Below, piece by piece: positions 1 through 9,815 of a DNA stretch of 64,000 bases. How positions within the stretch are numbered: the stretch's first letter is position 1; each line of letters begins with the position of its first letter. This stretch comes from Ganaspis brasiliensis (lineage: Eukaryota; Arthropoda; Insecta; Hymenoptera; Figitidae), in NCBI GenBank assembly GCA_037103525.1, contig JAZKLR010000221.1, positions 434,001 through 498,000 of the forward strand, in the 5' to 3' direction. Below the pieces are notes generated by a model. It worked only from the letters and a program-made list of their open reading frames with translations, ran no database searches and was not told where the DNA came from. The position numbers and the translations under genes were made by a program.

Positions 1-38
1 TAAATTTTAATGAAATGACAAAGTTTAAAAAAAAGAAA

Positions 39-498
39 TTTCAGTAGATAAATTCAACTTTTTAATTTTAATATTTTTATTTAATCATTTCAAATTATAT
101 TTAATTATTAATTCAGGTTTTAATATTTTTAACTAAAAAAAATATTATTAATTAAAACAATATAAAAAATTTGACCGGAATTGTACTTTTTAGGTACAAG
201 ATTAAAGAAGAATACCTCTTTTACATATATAGCCTCGTATTAACTTTATAATATAGTTTTGAAGACTGAAATAGAGTGTTATTGCATATATTTGATTAAA
301 TAAACATTATAGTGTACGTTCGGTCCAATTAACATTCTATGGCACACAACTTCAACAGACATGGAATTAAACAAACAATTGAATACAAATCATATCTTAC
401 AAAATTATTAATAAAAATGATTTTCGACTGTTTTTTAAATTAACATTTTATTTCATTGGCTTTTAAATAAACATGTTATCAACGGGGGGCGTCAATAT
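39..498 (+). repeat. ~460-bp repeat, probable gypsy LTR; inverted copy at 29828-30285
   Basis: This segment is repeated in reverse orientation at 29828-30285 with a few mismatches. Here it ends just before the gag-like region of a Ty3/gypsy remnant, which is where a 5' LTR would lie. The left limit is near CAGTAGATAAATTC and the right limit is just after a run of six G and CGTCAATAT. I cannot confirm TG..CA ends, a primer-binding site or a target duplication, so the LTR call is inferred from position. The alternative is an unrelated dispersed repeat. Confidence 0.55.
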
Positions 499-1735
499 GT
501 TTACAAATAATAAAGAATTCGCTAAAACAACAGAAATAAATGTTGCTCAGGATGCAATTATTACTTGTTTACTTTGTGGTAAAAAGGACATTTTGCAGTT
601 AATTGTTTTCAAATTAATAAATTACTTGGATAGAGACAAAAAAATTTTATGCATTCACAACAAAATTTTTCAAACCAAAATCAATATCAAAATCGTTTTA
701 ACAGAAATCAAAATCAATCTTTCTCTACACCTCAAAATTAATATCAAAACCCAAATCCAAATTATCCACGAAATCAACATCAAAATCAAACTAGAAATTA
801 TCCACAAAATCAGTTCCAAAACTCATACCAAAATCAAAGGCAAAATCAGTTTTTATATCAAAATAGATATCAAAATCAACAAAAAGAACAAACACAACAG
901 CAAGTACTAAGTACAAGTAATCAACCAATAAACCCCACTTTTAAAAATCAAAATATATCATGTAACTATTGCAAAAAACCGTGACATGTCATTAGTGAAT
1001 GAGGAAAAGAATGTATAAAAATGTCCAAAAACAAACCCATGTTTCAGAAGAAAATTCGGGAAACTCCAAAATCCTGCCTCAATAGGATGCTCTGAGGACA
1101 GATGAGAAAAATTAAACGCATTCAGTAACAATGAATTTCCAAGTAAACATATTAATTTAGCAAAAACAAATTCAATACCATATGTTCGCATAGATACTGA
1201 TGGAATAATTGTACCAATAACTATGATGATTGATACAGGAGCAGGACCTAATTTATTAAAAATTCAAGCAATCCATCCTGATATAGAAATTGACAACAAT
1301 GAATGTCTTAAATTAACAGGAATTAATGAGCATGCAGATTACACTTTAGGACAAATTATGTCAAAATTTCAAATAAAGATAACAAAATAGGTTTTATCCC
1401 AAAACAATCAATAGCAGAAGGTGTTTTCTTAGGTAACGCGGTAGGAGTAAACCAAGAAGGTATAGCATATTTAAAAGCATTCAATACTCGCAATGAAGCG
1501 ATAAGTTTACCAATCCTTAATGTAGAATTAGAAGATTTTAAAGAATTGAAACATGAAAATCAGAAAAATAATCTTAAAAACAAAAACATTTTAATTAAAG
1601 AAATAATTAATACATTTACAACTAATAATAAATGCAATACAATTTTAAATATCACGGGAACTGACAGAGTAGAAGAAATAAAAAAGTTACTTCGTTTAGA
1701 ACATTTAAATAAAATGACACTTTTCGTTAATTAGA
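499..1735 (+). pseudogene. Ty3/gypsy gag - aspartic protease remnant
   Basis: In the frame starting CAT at 652 the DNA encodes a long Gln/Asn-rich stretch (repeats of QNQ, YQNQ, NQN) up to about 950. A CCHC zinc-knuckle follows at 961-1005 (CNYC-KKP-stop-H-VISE-stop), in which the expected Gly and final Cys codons are both TGA. At 1180-1380 comes a retroviral-type aspartic protease with the active-site motif MMIDTGAGPNLL. At 1430-1730 a segment ends with RVEEIKKLLRLEHLN, which resembles the linker just before reverse transcriptase in insect gypsy elements. Several stops and frame changes make it non-functional. The gag would form the particle core and the protease would cleave the polyprotein. 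The longest ORF over 473-910 is in another frame (Lys/Ile-rich) and is a shadow. Confidence 0.8.
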
Positions 1736-2170
1736 ATCTGAACCCGAATCAACTTTAATACATACCTAGAGCCAATAGAAAGCTTGATTTATGACCTTTA
1801 AAACGCTTTTTTAAAAATTGTTCTACGATGATTTTTAACGAAGTTATGATGTTTTACTTAAAATAATTTCTTTCCATTACACCATAACACATCAATAATT
1901 AATGTGTTTTTAACATTTGAAAACAAGTCATATTTTAAGTAAAACATCATAACTTCGTTAAAAATCATCGTAGATCAATTTCTAGAAAAGCGTTTTAAAT
2001 GTCATAAATTAAGCTTTCTATTGGCTCTAGGTATGTATTAAAGTTAAGTCGGGTTCAGATTCTAATTAACAAAAAGTGTCATTTTATTGATTTTGAGGTT
2101 AGGGTCAAACCTAGACGTGCTAGGCCAATTCTGATGACGAATTCGAGTTCAGCGCGTCAAAATACATAGG
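1709..2170. repeat. Truncated palindromic foldback element (copy of 32379-33029)
   Basis: The two halves are near-perfect reverse complements. Each carries the block around ATCATCGTAG and CATCATAACTTCG, separated by a short AT-rich centre near 1880-1930. The same sequence occurs complete at 32379-33029. Here both outer ends are missing. It interrupts the gypsy pol reading frame just after LRLEHLN, so it came in after the gypsy element, or it marks a deletion that removed reverse transcriptase and RNase H. Confidence 0.85.
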
Positions 2171-3285
2171 GAATGACTAGTCTAGTCCGCCGCGAACGAA
2201 ACTTTTATTTTTTTGTGGTTATAAAAATCATATCTGAATCAAAAAATCAAAATACATTGCCTTATGTCTGCAATGTTATTACAAGACAACAAATGAAAAT
2301 TGAAGAAACAATGAACAAACATAAAAAAAATAAACAAATCGAAATCTTAGAAAAATCAAATAATTATGAAGAAAAGAAAAAGAAACGAGGAAGAACAAGG
2401 AAAGAAATTAATCTAAAAACCTCCTCTATAAAAAAGAAGAGAAGAAGCCAAAAAAAGTTATTTAATAAAGAAATCAAAAATGAAACTCGAAAGAAAAAAA
2501 AATCTATAATGAAATCCATTCTGACGAAATTATGTCAGATCCAGAATATATAAAACAAAGAACTCAAAAAGAAGAAGGAGAAGAAGAAGAAGAAGAAAGT
2601 GAAAAACAAACTCGAAATCAAAAGAAATCTTACAATGAAGTCTATTCTGACAAGGTTATGTCAGATCTAGGGAATATTAAAGAAACTTGAAATCAATAGA
2701 AATCTTATAATGAAGTCTATTCTGATGAGGATTTGTCAGATCTAGGGATTATAAAACAAACTTGAAATAAAAAAAAGTCTTCTAATGAAGTCTATTCTGA
2801 CGAGGTTATGTTAGATCTAGGAACAATAAAACAAAAATAAAGAACTCAACAAGAAGAAGTTGATTTTGGTTATGAAAATACAGATTCAGAATCATCAGAA
2901 GAGGAAAATATTTTAGAAGAAAAAAAAAAATTGTACAAACTGAAATAGAAAAGAAGAAAAATATATAATTGATTGTAGAGATCAATTACCAATGCGTAAA
3001 GACAATTTAACATACTTTATTTCAGTTAACGGAGAACCTGGAGATAACGGCTCTAGATCCTTAGCAAAACGCAACAACCTGCCCAATTTTGGAAACTTCC
3101 AAATAGGTCTAGCTGAAAAAGAGAAAAAAGGTGCATTTTACCACTTAGCCCTTCCTATTGAAAGTGAAATAAAAGAAAATATCTCCAACACAGTGAAAAT
3201 GATAAAAATCATCAATTATTTCATTAAAAAATGTAGCTAAAGCATTACATTTAAAAACAATAAGTATAGCAAAAAGAGCTCAAGT
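2171..3285 (+). pseudogene. Ty3/gypsy pol remnant with Lys/Glu-rich linker
   Basis: After the foldback repeat the reading resumes with a highly charged Lys/Glu-rich linker (2173-2950). It continues with a segment at 2975-3285 containing MRKDNLTYFIS, GDNGSRSLAKRNNLPNFG and a YHLALPIE motif. From memory of the family this resembles a domain between RNase H and integrase in some insect gypsy polyproteins, but I cannot test that here. The linker contains about four tandem units of ~74 bp. Frameshifts at several places and the absence of recognisable RT, RNase H or integrase show a dead, deleted copy. Confidence 0.6.
2505..2845 (+). repeat. Tandem ~74-bp coding repeat in gypsy linker
   Basis: Four units share the core GAAGTCTATTCTGACGAGGT followed by TATGTCAGATCTAGG and an AAACAAACTTGAAAT tail. 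They start near 2510, 2640, 2714 and 2786. In frame they encode a repeated Asn-Glu-Val-Tyr-Ser-Asp motif. The first is the most diverged and is separated from the second by a GAA/AAG-rich stretch. Confidence 0.75.
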
Positions 3286-4243
3286 AAATAATCTTCTATT
3301 ATATATATTAATACGATACCGAGGAAACTTCGTTTATCGTTATTTAAAGTTCACCTACTTTTTCCAATAGGCAACTGATAAAAATGTTCATTTTACCATG
3401 TTATTACAGTTTGTAACAATGCGCACTGTCACTATTCGTGTAAAGCATGTTAAACTGAACATTTTTTTATGCACAACATATTGTTGCGCATGCGCAGTAG
3501 CGCACCACAACTGTGTAAACAGGCGCACTACAACACAAACATTTCACATGCGCAGTTGTTTTGTATTGCTGTTACACATGCGCAATGATGCACAGTGATA
3601 GTCACACATCTGCTCTGACCAAATTTGAAAATTACGCATGCGCAGTGCAGTACTTTACCAGATAAGTACATTTTCAGTACATATAGTATACTTTTTTCAG
3701 TAAGTGCGCAGTAGAAATCCGTTTGATTATTGCGCATACGTAACACTGTAGCATTGTAAGTGCACTTGCGCAAAAGTACTATTATGTAAAATATCGGTTA
3801 AAATTGGTTTTTTTCATTATTATTGTAATTAATGACTAATAATAGAAAGGAATATTCAAATTTAATCTAAATATTGAAATTTAAAAAATTTAATAGAAAA
3901 ATGTATATTATTGAATATAAAAACTACTAAAAACGTTAAAAATGTATTCAATTTTATTAATTTTATTCTTTTTTTCTTTAAAATATTTATTAAATGTATC
4001 AAATTTTGTTTTGAAAGTTTTCAATTTTTCATACTTTAAAATATTATTTTCTGGAGGTACTAAGGGGGGGGGGGTTATAATTATTTAACATACTGTCAGA
4101 AAATCTTCTAATTAATTAGTGTTTAAAAAACTTTTGTAAAAATTTATTTATTTATTGAGAATAAAGAGTTTTAAAGTTCTCCCAGAATTCCTAAAATTGT
4201 ACATGGTAATCTTCTATTATATTAATATTAATATTAATATTAA
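3286..4243. repeat. ~0.95-kb dispersed repeat, likely non-autonomous Helitron-like unit
   Basis: Nearly the same sequence is present at 40000-40927, beginning TTAATACGATACCGAG and ending GGTAATCTTCTATTAT. It holds many ACATGCGCAGT/GTGCGCAGTA motifs, a central AT-rich part, a G-run near 4065-4072 and a conserved end (4065-4215). That end also lies upstream of the Helitron ORF at 31063-31578 (31664-31818), so this unit shares a terminus with an autonomous Helitron. ORFs inside are repeat-derived and I do not call them genes. Confidence 0.7.
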
Positions 4244-4522
4244 TATTGTACATGCGCACTACAACACAAACATTTCACATGCGCAGTTGTTTTGTATTGC
4301 TGTTACACATGCGCAATGATGCACAGTGATAGTTACACATATGCTCTGACCAAATTTAAAAATTACGCATGCACAGTGCTGTACTTTACCAGATAGGTAT
4401 ACTTTCATTACATATAGTATACTTTTTTTAGTAAGTGCGCAGTAGAAATCCGTTTTATTATTGCGCATGCGTAACACTGTAGCATTGTAGGTGCACTTGC
4501 ACAAAAGTACTATTATGTAAAA
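4244..4522. repeat. Partial second copy of the GCGCAGT-rich repeat
   Basis: It matches 3522-3790 in the same orientation with scattered substitutions and also matches 40235-40495. It begins after a (TTAATA)n stretch at 4220-4243 and ends at a CTAG next to a GC hairpin. The tandem arrangement with the preceding unit is typical of Helitron-like arrays. Confidence 0.75.
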
Positions 4523-4552
4523 CTAGCGCAATGATTTGCGCGCTACGCGCGC
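4523..4552 (-). mobile_element. Putative Helitron 3' terminus (hairpin + CTAG)
   Basis: On the minus strand a GC hairpin (GCGCGCGTAGCGCGC, 4538-4552) is followed about 11 bases later by CTAG (4523-4526) and then T. Helitron 3' ends are known for a GC-rich hairpin about 10-12 nt before CTRR, with insertion before T. Very similar hairpins occur at 8502-8516 and 40942-40956. Confidence 0.7.
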
Positions 4553-4625
4553 CTCTTTCTTTGTATCGTTGATAGGGTCTTCTTGTTATAGAAATATTGT
4601 TAAAATTGAATAGTTTGTGTGAAAT

Positions 4626-4710
4626 GTTGATTAAGTTTTATACAAATGTCTCTATGCCCTAAGTTTCATCGACTATTTGAATAAAATTTAATAACTTAAT
4701 TTTTTCCGTG
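4626..4710. repeat. Solo terminal repeat shared with the 38388-39057 element
   Basis: This stretch (ACAAATGTCTCTATGCCCTA .. TTTCATCGAC .. TTTTTTCCGTG) closely matches the right terminal inverted repeat at 38975-39057. The matching left end was not found nearby, so this is a fragment or one end of a larger rearranged element. Confidence 0.75.
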
Positions 4711-5430
4711 CAGTATTGGCAGTCCGTACCGGCCCAATATTGGCCCTGTACCGCGCTTGTTGTTTGTTGGCATACTAATACTTGGCCGAGTTTTTTGTTA
4801 TAAATAACATTTGCCATATTTAAAGATTTAAAAATTGGGTAATTTAAAATTGAATCCTGAATAATGAAATGTTAGAAAATTCTGAATTCTGTAGAATATC
4901 AGTACAACTTTAACTGATTATTTAATTTATGTAAATACTATTAAAATAATTTTTCTCATTTATTAATTAGTGAAATTTCAGAACGGTTGAAAAAATATGT
5001 TTGAAAAGAATGGAATGGTCCTCCCCTTACCTGAAGTGAAATTGAAATATATCATTTTGTAAATGTGAAACTAAGCGAGCGTGCCTGCGGGGTTTAAGCG
5101 TCCAACTTGCGTCCGAATATAAATTTTATTTTATACTTGATGAAATAAGGAATATTAATAATAATAGTCATAATAAATCTGATTCCACTTTTTTGACGCT
5201 AATACTGTTCACCATTAATGCGCCATTCATGGCAGAGCCATACTGCACCTACCCTGGCAGAAAGTACTGCATTCGTGCTGACAGTCAGTACCGATTACCG
5301 TTATCATCCCACAGTTAGGTGAATACTGCGCCAGTACTGGGTTACAGTACCGTACCAGCCTCGCGCAGCACTGGCCAGTACAATTGTCAATATTTTTTTG
5401 GGAATAGCTTTTGAAATTAGACTAAAAAGA
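4711..5430. repeat. GC-richer block with TACTGG/CCAGTA motifs at both ends
   Basis: Bases 4711-4790 and 5200-5395 are far less AT-rich than their surroundings. Both carry repeated CAGTA/TACTGG/GTACCG words in both orientations, such as GCCAGTACTGGG and CAGTACCGTACCAGC. The middle is ordinary AT-rich DNA. This looks like the two ends of a diverged DNA transposon, but I cannot define its borders or class. Confidence 0.4.
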
Positions 5431-5487
5431 ATTAAAGAAAAGAAAATGTGAATGAAAATAGTCTCCAAAGAGAAGGTGTGTTTTTAC

Positions 5488-7772
5488 CTTGGGTTTTAAT
5501 CATTCCTGTAACATTGATGGGATCTCCTTTCTTACATTTCAATGAATTTCTGTAGGAAGCAACCCTTATTTCCAATTTGTGTGAACCATCAGTCATTGAT
5601 CCACATCCGTATGATCCGCAATTGACTTTTGTTCCAAAAGTTTCCTCTTTAAACATAGTTTTCATGAATCCAGAGACAACTGTAAAAAATATTAATTTGG
5701 TCCATTAAGTTTGTTATCAGTATTTATTGAGAAACAAAGTAAACTCGTTATTGAGGATTACTCCAAATAACGACTTTTTTTAATTTTTATGTTTTTCGAT
5801 GGTTTTTCACTAAAGAAATTGAAGTTCATAAAATATGTTTAAGAGAGATACTTGTATAGAGAGAAGTAAAATATTGTTTCTTAACATGAAAGTGCTCCAT
5901 CAAAGAAAATAAGCTCATCGTAATGAATTAAATAGTTCGTATTGAAGTTTGATACCTGAAGGATGTGTAATGCTTACCAATTCTCTTGTTCTCATAATGA
6001 ATTGTGTCACATAAAACCACTTTTGGAATATCGATGGTGTCTTCAGAATCGATGTGATGTTTACCCAAACATGTGATGGATGTTTTACTTGTGACTTGAA
6101 GTTCAAATTTTACACTACCCTGATTATATTCAGGTCTGGCTGGAACTCTTGAAAAGGCTCCATCAATGTGCAAAATCTGAAAGTTATCATTGTATTTGTC
6201 TATTATAATTGAAAGTGTGATGGTCTAAGAATAAGAATTTGTGTCATAAATGCAATGGCATGCCGTTAAAATACAAAAGAAAAGTATAGAAACTTGATTT
6301 GAGAAATCTTGATTTGGTTTAAATGAAACATACTTTTCAAGCAGTAAGTATATTATTAAATGAATTTAATATCTTAATAGATCAAAGGAGACATATATAG
6401 ATTCAAAGAAATATACTTTAAATTTTATAGTATCTGCTATTATTGCAAGCAATAAACTGTTTGAATAAGTACAAAGGAATCCGACTTTAATTAAACAATT
6501 TTTTTGAATTACTTAACATTTGTCTTTGTTTAAATTATTTTATTATATTATGTTATTTTCTTATTTTTATTTTCTATTATTAATACTGTTTCAGAACATT
6601 ATTTATATTATTTTTACAAATACAACCTATACGACTTCATACTAACGCTCAACTAAAAAATTGCAAATATTGCCTCAGAAAAAAATAGAATTATTTACCT
6701 TATGTTTGGAAACAATTGTTTCTAATTTGTCAATATCATTAGTTCCCCATACAACACATTGTACTTTTCGTCCAGAACCGTTGTTTAGGTAAAATTTCAT
6801 TAGTTCATTTTTACCAGTGCTTCTTCTTGGTATTATGCTTTCAATAAATGCAACTATTTCTCTACAAAAAAAGTGAAAACCTTCATAAAGATAAAGATTA
6901 ATGACATTATTTAAGAAAATGCATAGAGGCTGTTCATAACACCATTGAAAGAACGGTATTCTTACATTAAGAAATATTGTTAATGCCTATTTAAGAATAA
7001 GATAATCTTATATTGAGGATATAATATTCCTAAAATAAGAAGAGTAATCTTAATAGAAAAAACATTCTTTTCAATTAAACAGCGTTTTCTGAAATTAAGA
7101 AATATTTTTCTTATTTTATAAATAATACATCCTTCATATAAGAATATCTTATTTTGAAGTAGACGCCAAGAATAAATCTTTAAGTAAGAGAACCGTTTTT
7201 TAGTAAATGAATAAGTGGTGTTTCTAGAATATATGAAAATATTCAGTTATTGAAAATGAAATACCAAACAGTAACCACAACTTAAAAAGACAAACAATCA
7301 GTTATTATTACTTGATTCATAGTAAAATACAGTGTTAGAATATAGTGTATATATAGTGTTAAGAGGACTTTCTATTCAGAACATAAATTAAAATTTTTAT
7401 ACGTTAATAAATAGATTTGGACTACTTCGTTTTTATACAAAAGTGAAATTTATTTCATTTCTAATGAACATGAATATAAAGACATAAAGATTTCAAGATA
7501 AGTAAAAGTTTATTGTATGTTTATGATTTTTACATTTCCTGTTATTAACAAGAGATTGTCAACGATTTTCTTGATTAAAAAATGCCTTTAACAGCGAGAG
7601 CTATCTTTCATCATAGAACAGAATATAACAAAATAATGAAATATATTAATTTATTAAGGAATGTACGATGTTGGTAAGAATGTTAAAAGTATTGTAAGAC
7701 TTACACTGTTTTATCCCAGAAATCTATTGAATCAATTGCTTCATTAGAAGAAAACTTCATGTTTTTAAGATT
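5488..7772 (-). CDS. RPA-like OB-fold protein, spliced gene (internal exons)
   Basis: Four minus-strand exons join in frame with consensus splice sites: 7772-7705 (acceptor TTATTTCAG, donor GTAAGT), 6861-6699 (acceptor TTTGTAG, donor GTAAAT), 6176-5978 (acceptor CTTTCAG, donor GTAAGC) and 5679-5488 (acceptor TTTTACAG, donor GTAAAA). Together they encode about 207 residues without a stop. The second and third exons read MKFYLNNGSGRKVQCVVWG, then LHIDGAFSRVPARPEYNQG and VKFELQVTSKT. That is the pattern of an OB-fold of the replication protein A large-subunit type (strand with .CVVWG, an 'NQG' turn, then a second strand). Such proteins bind single-stranded DNA in the nucleus. The last exon has several Cys (NCGSYGCGS, LKCKKGD), perhaps a zinc-binding or second OB domain. 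The first and last exons are unresolved, and a 51-nt upstream exon is possible. Whether this is host RPA, a paralogue or a transposon-derived RPA-like gene cannot be settled. Confidence 0.7.
6953..7196. repeat. Possible MITE in the first intron of the RPA-like gene
   Basis: The ends are imperfect inverted repeats: ACGGTATTCTTACATTAAGA on the left and, reversed, ACGGTTCTCTTACTTAAAGA on the right. The interior has many AAGAATAAGATAATCTTA-like words. Its position inside an intron fits a small non-autonomous DNA element. No clear target duplication was seen. Confidence 0.45.
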
Positions 7773-8501
7773 CTGAAATAATTAAGTTAAATATAAGTTT
7801 AGTGGACCACGTGTTATAATAAGATAATTAAATATTACAAATAATTATCGGAAATAAAGAAGATAGATATGAAAAATTATGAATTCATAAGGAATAACGT
7901 GTTTTTATGTTATAAATAATAAAACATGTCATAAGTCATAGTTATTTCAAATTGAAATTTACAAACAGTTTCATGAAAATGACAATTTTTTGAAAACTTG
8001 TTAAACTATATTGACAGTCTACAGTTTCAAAAAATATATTTCACAAGTATTGACAGACATTGCTAATATTAATTATCATATATATTATAAACAACTGTAA
8101 TAAATAACCTTCTTTATTTGAAGGCAAAATTTAAAGAAATTTGTGTCTGAGAGACTTTCCTTATAATATTTTAAACAATTCCAGAAACTTTGGTGTCAAG
8201 ATATTTATTATTTTAAGAGAAAGTTTGCGGACAAATTTTGTCTACTTCAGTGACGTCATTCTCCAGCACATGCCCTTAAAGAAATTGATATTATTATGTA
8301 GAAAAATATTTTCTTTTCTACTATTTTATTTAATTTACTTTTTCGTGAGTATCATATAGAAAACAATTTCTATTTATTATAAAAATATTTCTTTTCAATA
8401 TTGTATAATAAATGTGTACATTACTTAAAAAAATAATAGTTTGTTGACAGTTAAAGAAAATTTTTTTTTAAATTCTATTTTATTGTACTAGATCAAAAAC
8501 T
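7773..8501. other. AT-rich intron or intergenic DNA; nothing recognised
   Basis: No coding pattern or repeat stands out. It lies between the first confident exon of the RPA-like gene and a Helitron-type hairpin. An ORF at 8141-8359 is AT-rich with no recognisable protein features. Confidence 0.5.
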
Positions 8502-8516
8502 GCGCGCTACGTGCGC
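8488..8516 (-). mobile_element. Putative Helitron 3' terminus (hairpin + CTAG)
   Basis: On the minus strand GCGCACGTAGCGCGC (8502-8516) is followed by AGTTTTTGAT and CTAG (8488-8491). Same design as 4523-4552. It lies on the same strand as, and 3' of, the helicase remnant at 12351-13365, so it could be the end of that element with a LINE inserted between. Confidence 0.65.
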
Positions 8517-8658
8517 CATGTCATGGTGTCATTTTAACATATGAATAAATAAAGGACAGCTTATAGAGTATGATGTAACGGGAATAGGGTAGTAATAATT
8601 ATATCACTATTGTTCTGAATTCTATTTTATATTTTGTCACGAAAATCCTTAGAATTAC

Positions 8659-8709
8659 CTGAACTATCAATAGAAAGGTCTGTTTAACTTGAGCTTCCTT
8701 AAATGTTGA
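8659..8709 (-). CDS. Candidate upstream exon of the RPA-like gene
   Basis: On the minus strand the segment runs from an acceptor-like TTAATATTTAG to a donor CAG|GTAATT. It is open for 17 codons (FKEAQVKQTFLLIVQ) and joins exon 7772-7705 in phase 0. The join and the donor are good, but the acceptor has a weak pyrimidine tract and no start codon is shown. This is a suggestion only. Confidence 0.3.
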
Positions 8710-8834
8710 CTAAATATTAATTTTCCACAGTTTCCTCTTTTTTGACAATTGTTAAAAATAAATTGTAAGCAAATATCAGAAGAAAGAAAATAGCATTTAC
8801 AAAAAAAGTGAAAAAAAATGTTATTGAAGATAGT

Positions 8835-9365
8835 TCGATGTAATATATGACAAATGCAAGTTTGGTGATTTGAAAGTTCGAATAAATGCAAGTTCGGTCA
8901 TTTAAAAGTTCAGTCAAATGCAAATTCGGAGATTTTAAAATTCAACCAAACGTGAGTTCAATGATTTCAAAGTTTGGACAAATGCAAATTCGTGTGTTTC
9001 AAAATTTTAACAAATGTAAGTTTGGTTATTTTAATGTTCAGACAAATGGAAATTCAGAGATTTAGAAGTTCTTACAGTTCTAAATGTAGGTAGTTTAATA
9101 TTTTGCCAAATACGAGTTCGGTGATTTGAAAGATTGGAAAAAATGCAAATTTAGTGTTCGGACAAATGCAACCACAAGTTTGGAGTGTAGAAGTACCAAC
9201 AAATACTTTAGCCCTAGGAACTTCAATAAATAAATAAAATACGATTTCGAGAAGTTGAAAATTTTAAGAAATGCAAATCGCAAATGCGAGTTAAGTAATT
9301 TTAAATTTATAACAAATACGAATTTGAAAAGTTAAAAGTTAGGCCAAATGCAAGTTCTGATAATT
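8835..9365. repeat. Degenerate ~30-37-bp minisatellite
   Basis: About fifteen imperfect units follow the pattern CAAATGCAAGTTCGGTGATT then TGAAAGTTC(G/A)G. Variants replace CAAGTTCGG with GAGTTCAA, AAATTCGG or TAAGTTTGG. Unit length varies between about 30 and 38 bases. Short ORFs here are by-products. Confidence 0.85.
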
Positions 9366-9801
9366 ACATACTTGAGAATATTTTGTTTACGGTATTTCAC
9401 TGAGAGAGCGATTGTTGCTCAGGAATTAGACAAGCTCTATTTGACATAACTTTTAGCTACAAGACAGTTTTAAAAACCGTGATTGGTTGAAAGGCAAACA
9501 TTGTGAAGGAATTTTAGATTTCGTAAGCTTAATGTATGTTTTTACCAAAAAAGGGGTGTGAACTAACCATCTTTGAGCCCAAAATGTGTTTTTCGTCTCC
9601 TAGGACCGAGCGAATTGAGCAAAAAAAACATGTATGATGCCTTGATTATTCTAATTATGAAAGAAAATTTTGAAACTTTATGGCTATAAATATCTATTGA
9701 CAGCAACGTTTTATTTAATGACGGAATAGAAAAAAAAATTAATTTTTTCAAACAATATAAATAAACAAAGAACTTGTAAAAATAAACAATTATTTTGCAT
9801 A
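9366..9801. other. Intergenic, AT-rich; nothing recognised
   Basis: Between the minisatellite and the LINE I see no coding signature, hairpin or repeat I can support. Confidence 0.5.
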
Positions 9802-9815
9802 AATAGGTCCCTCTT

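Noticed and set aside
473..910. 145-codon ORF rich in Lys and Ile
   Set aside because: It is a shadow of the Gln/Asn-rich gag frame that leads into the zinc knuckle; the repetitive AAATCAAAATC DNA keeps it open.
3398..4504. Cys/His-rich ORFs repeated on both strands
   Set aside because: They come from GTGCGCA-rich repeat units present three times in the window; no frame is conserved by selection that I can see.
5031..5070. Possible last exon of the RPA-like gene
   Set aside because: A donor CAG|GTAAGG and an acceptor CTTAG exist and the phase would fit, but the 40-base segment has no recognisable homology and lies beyond a repeat block, so I left it out.
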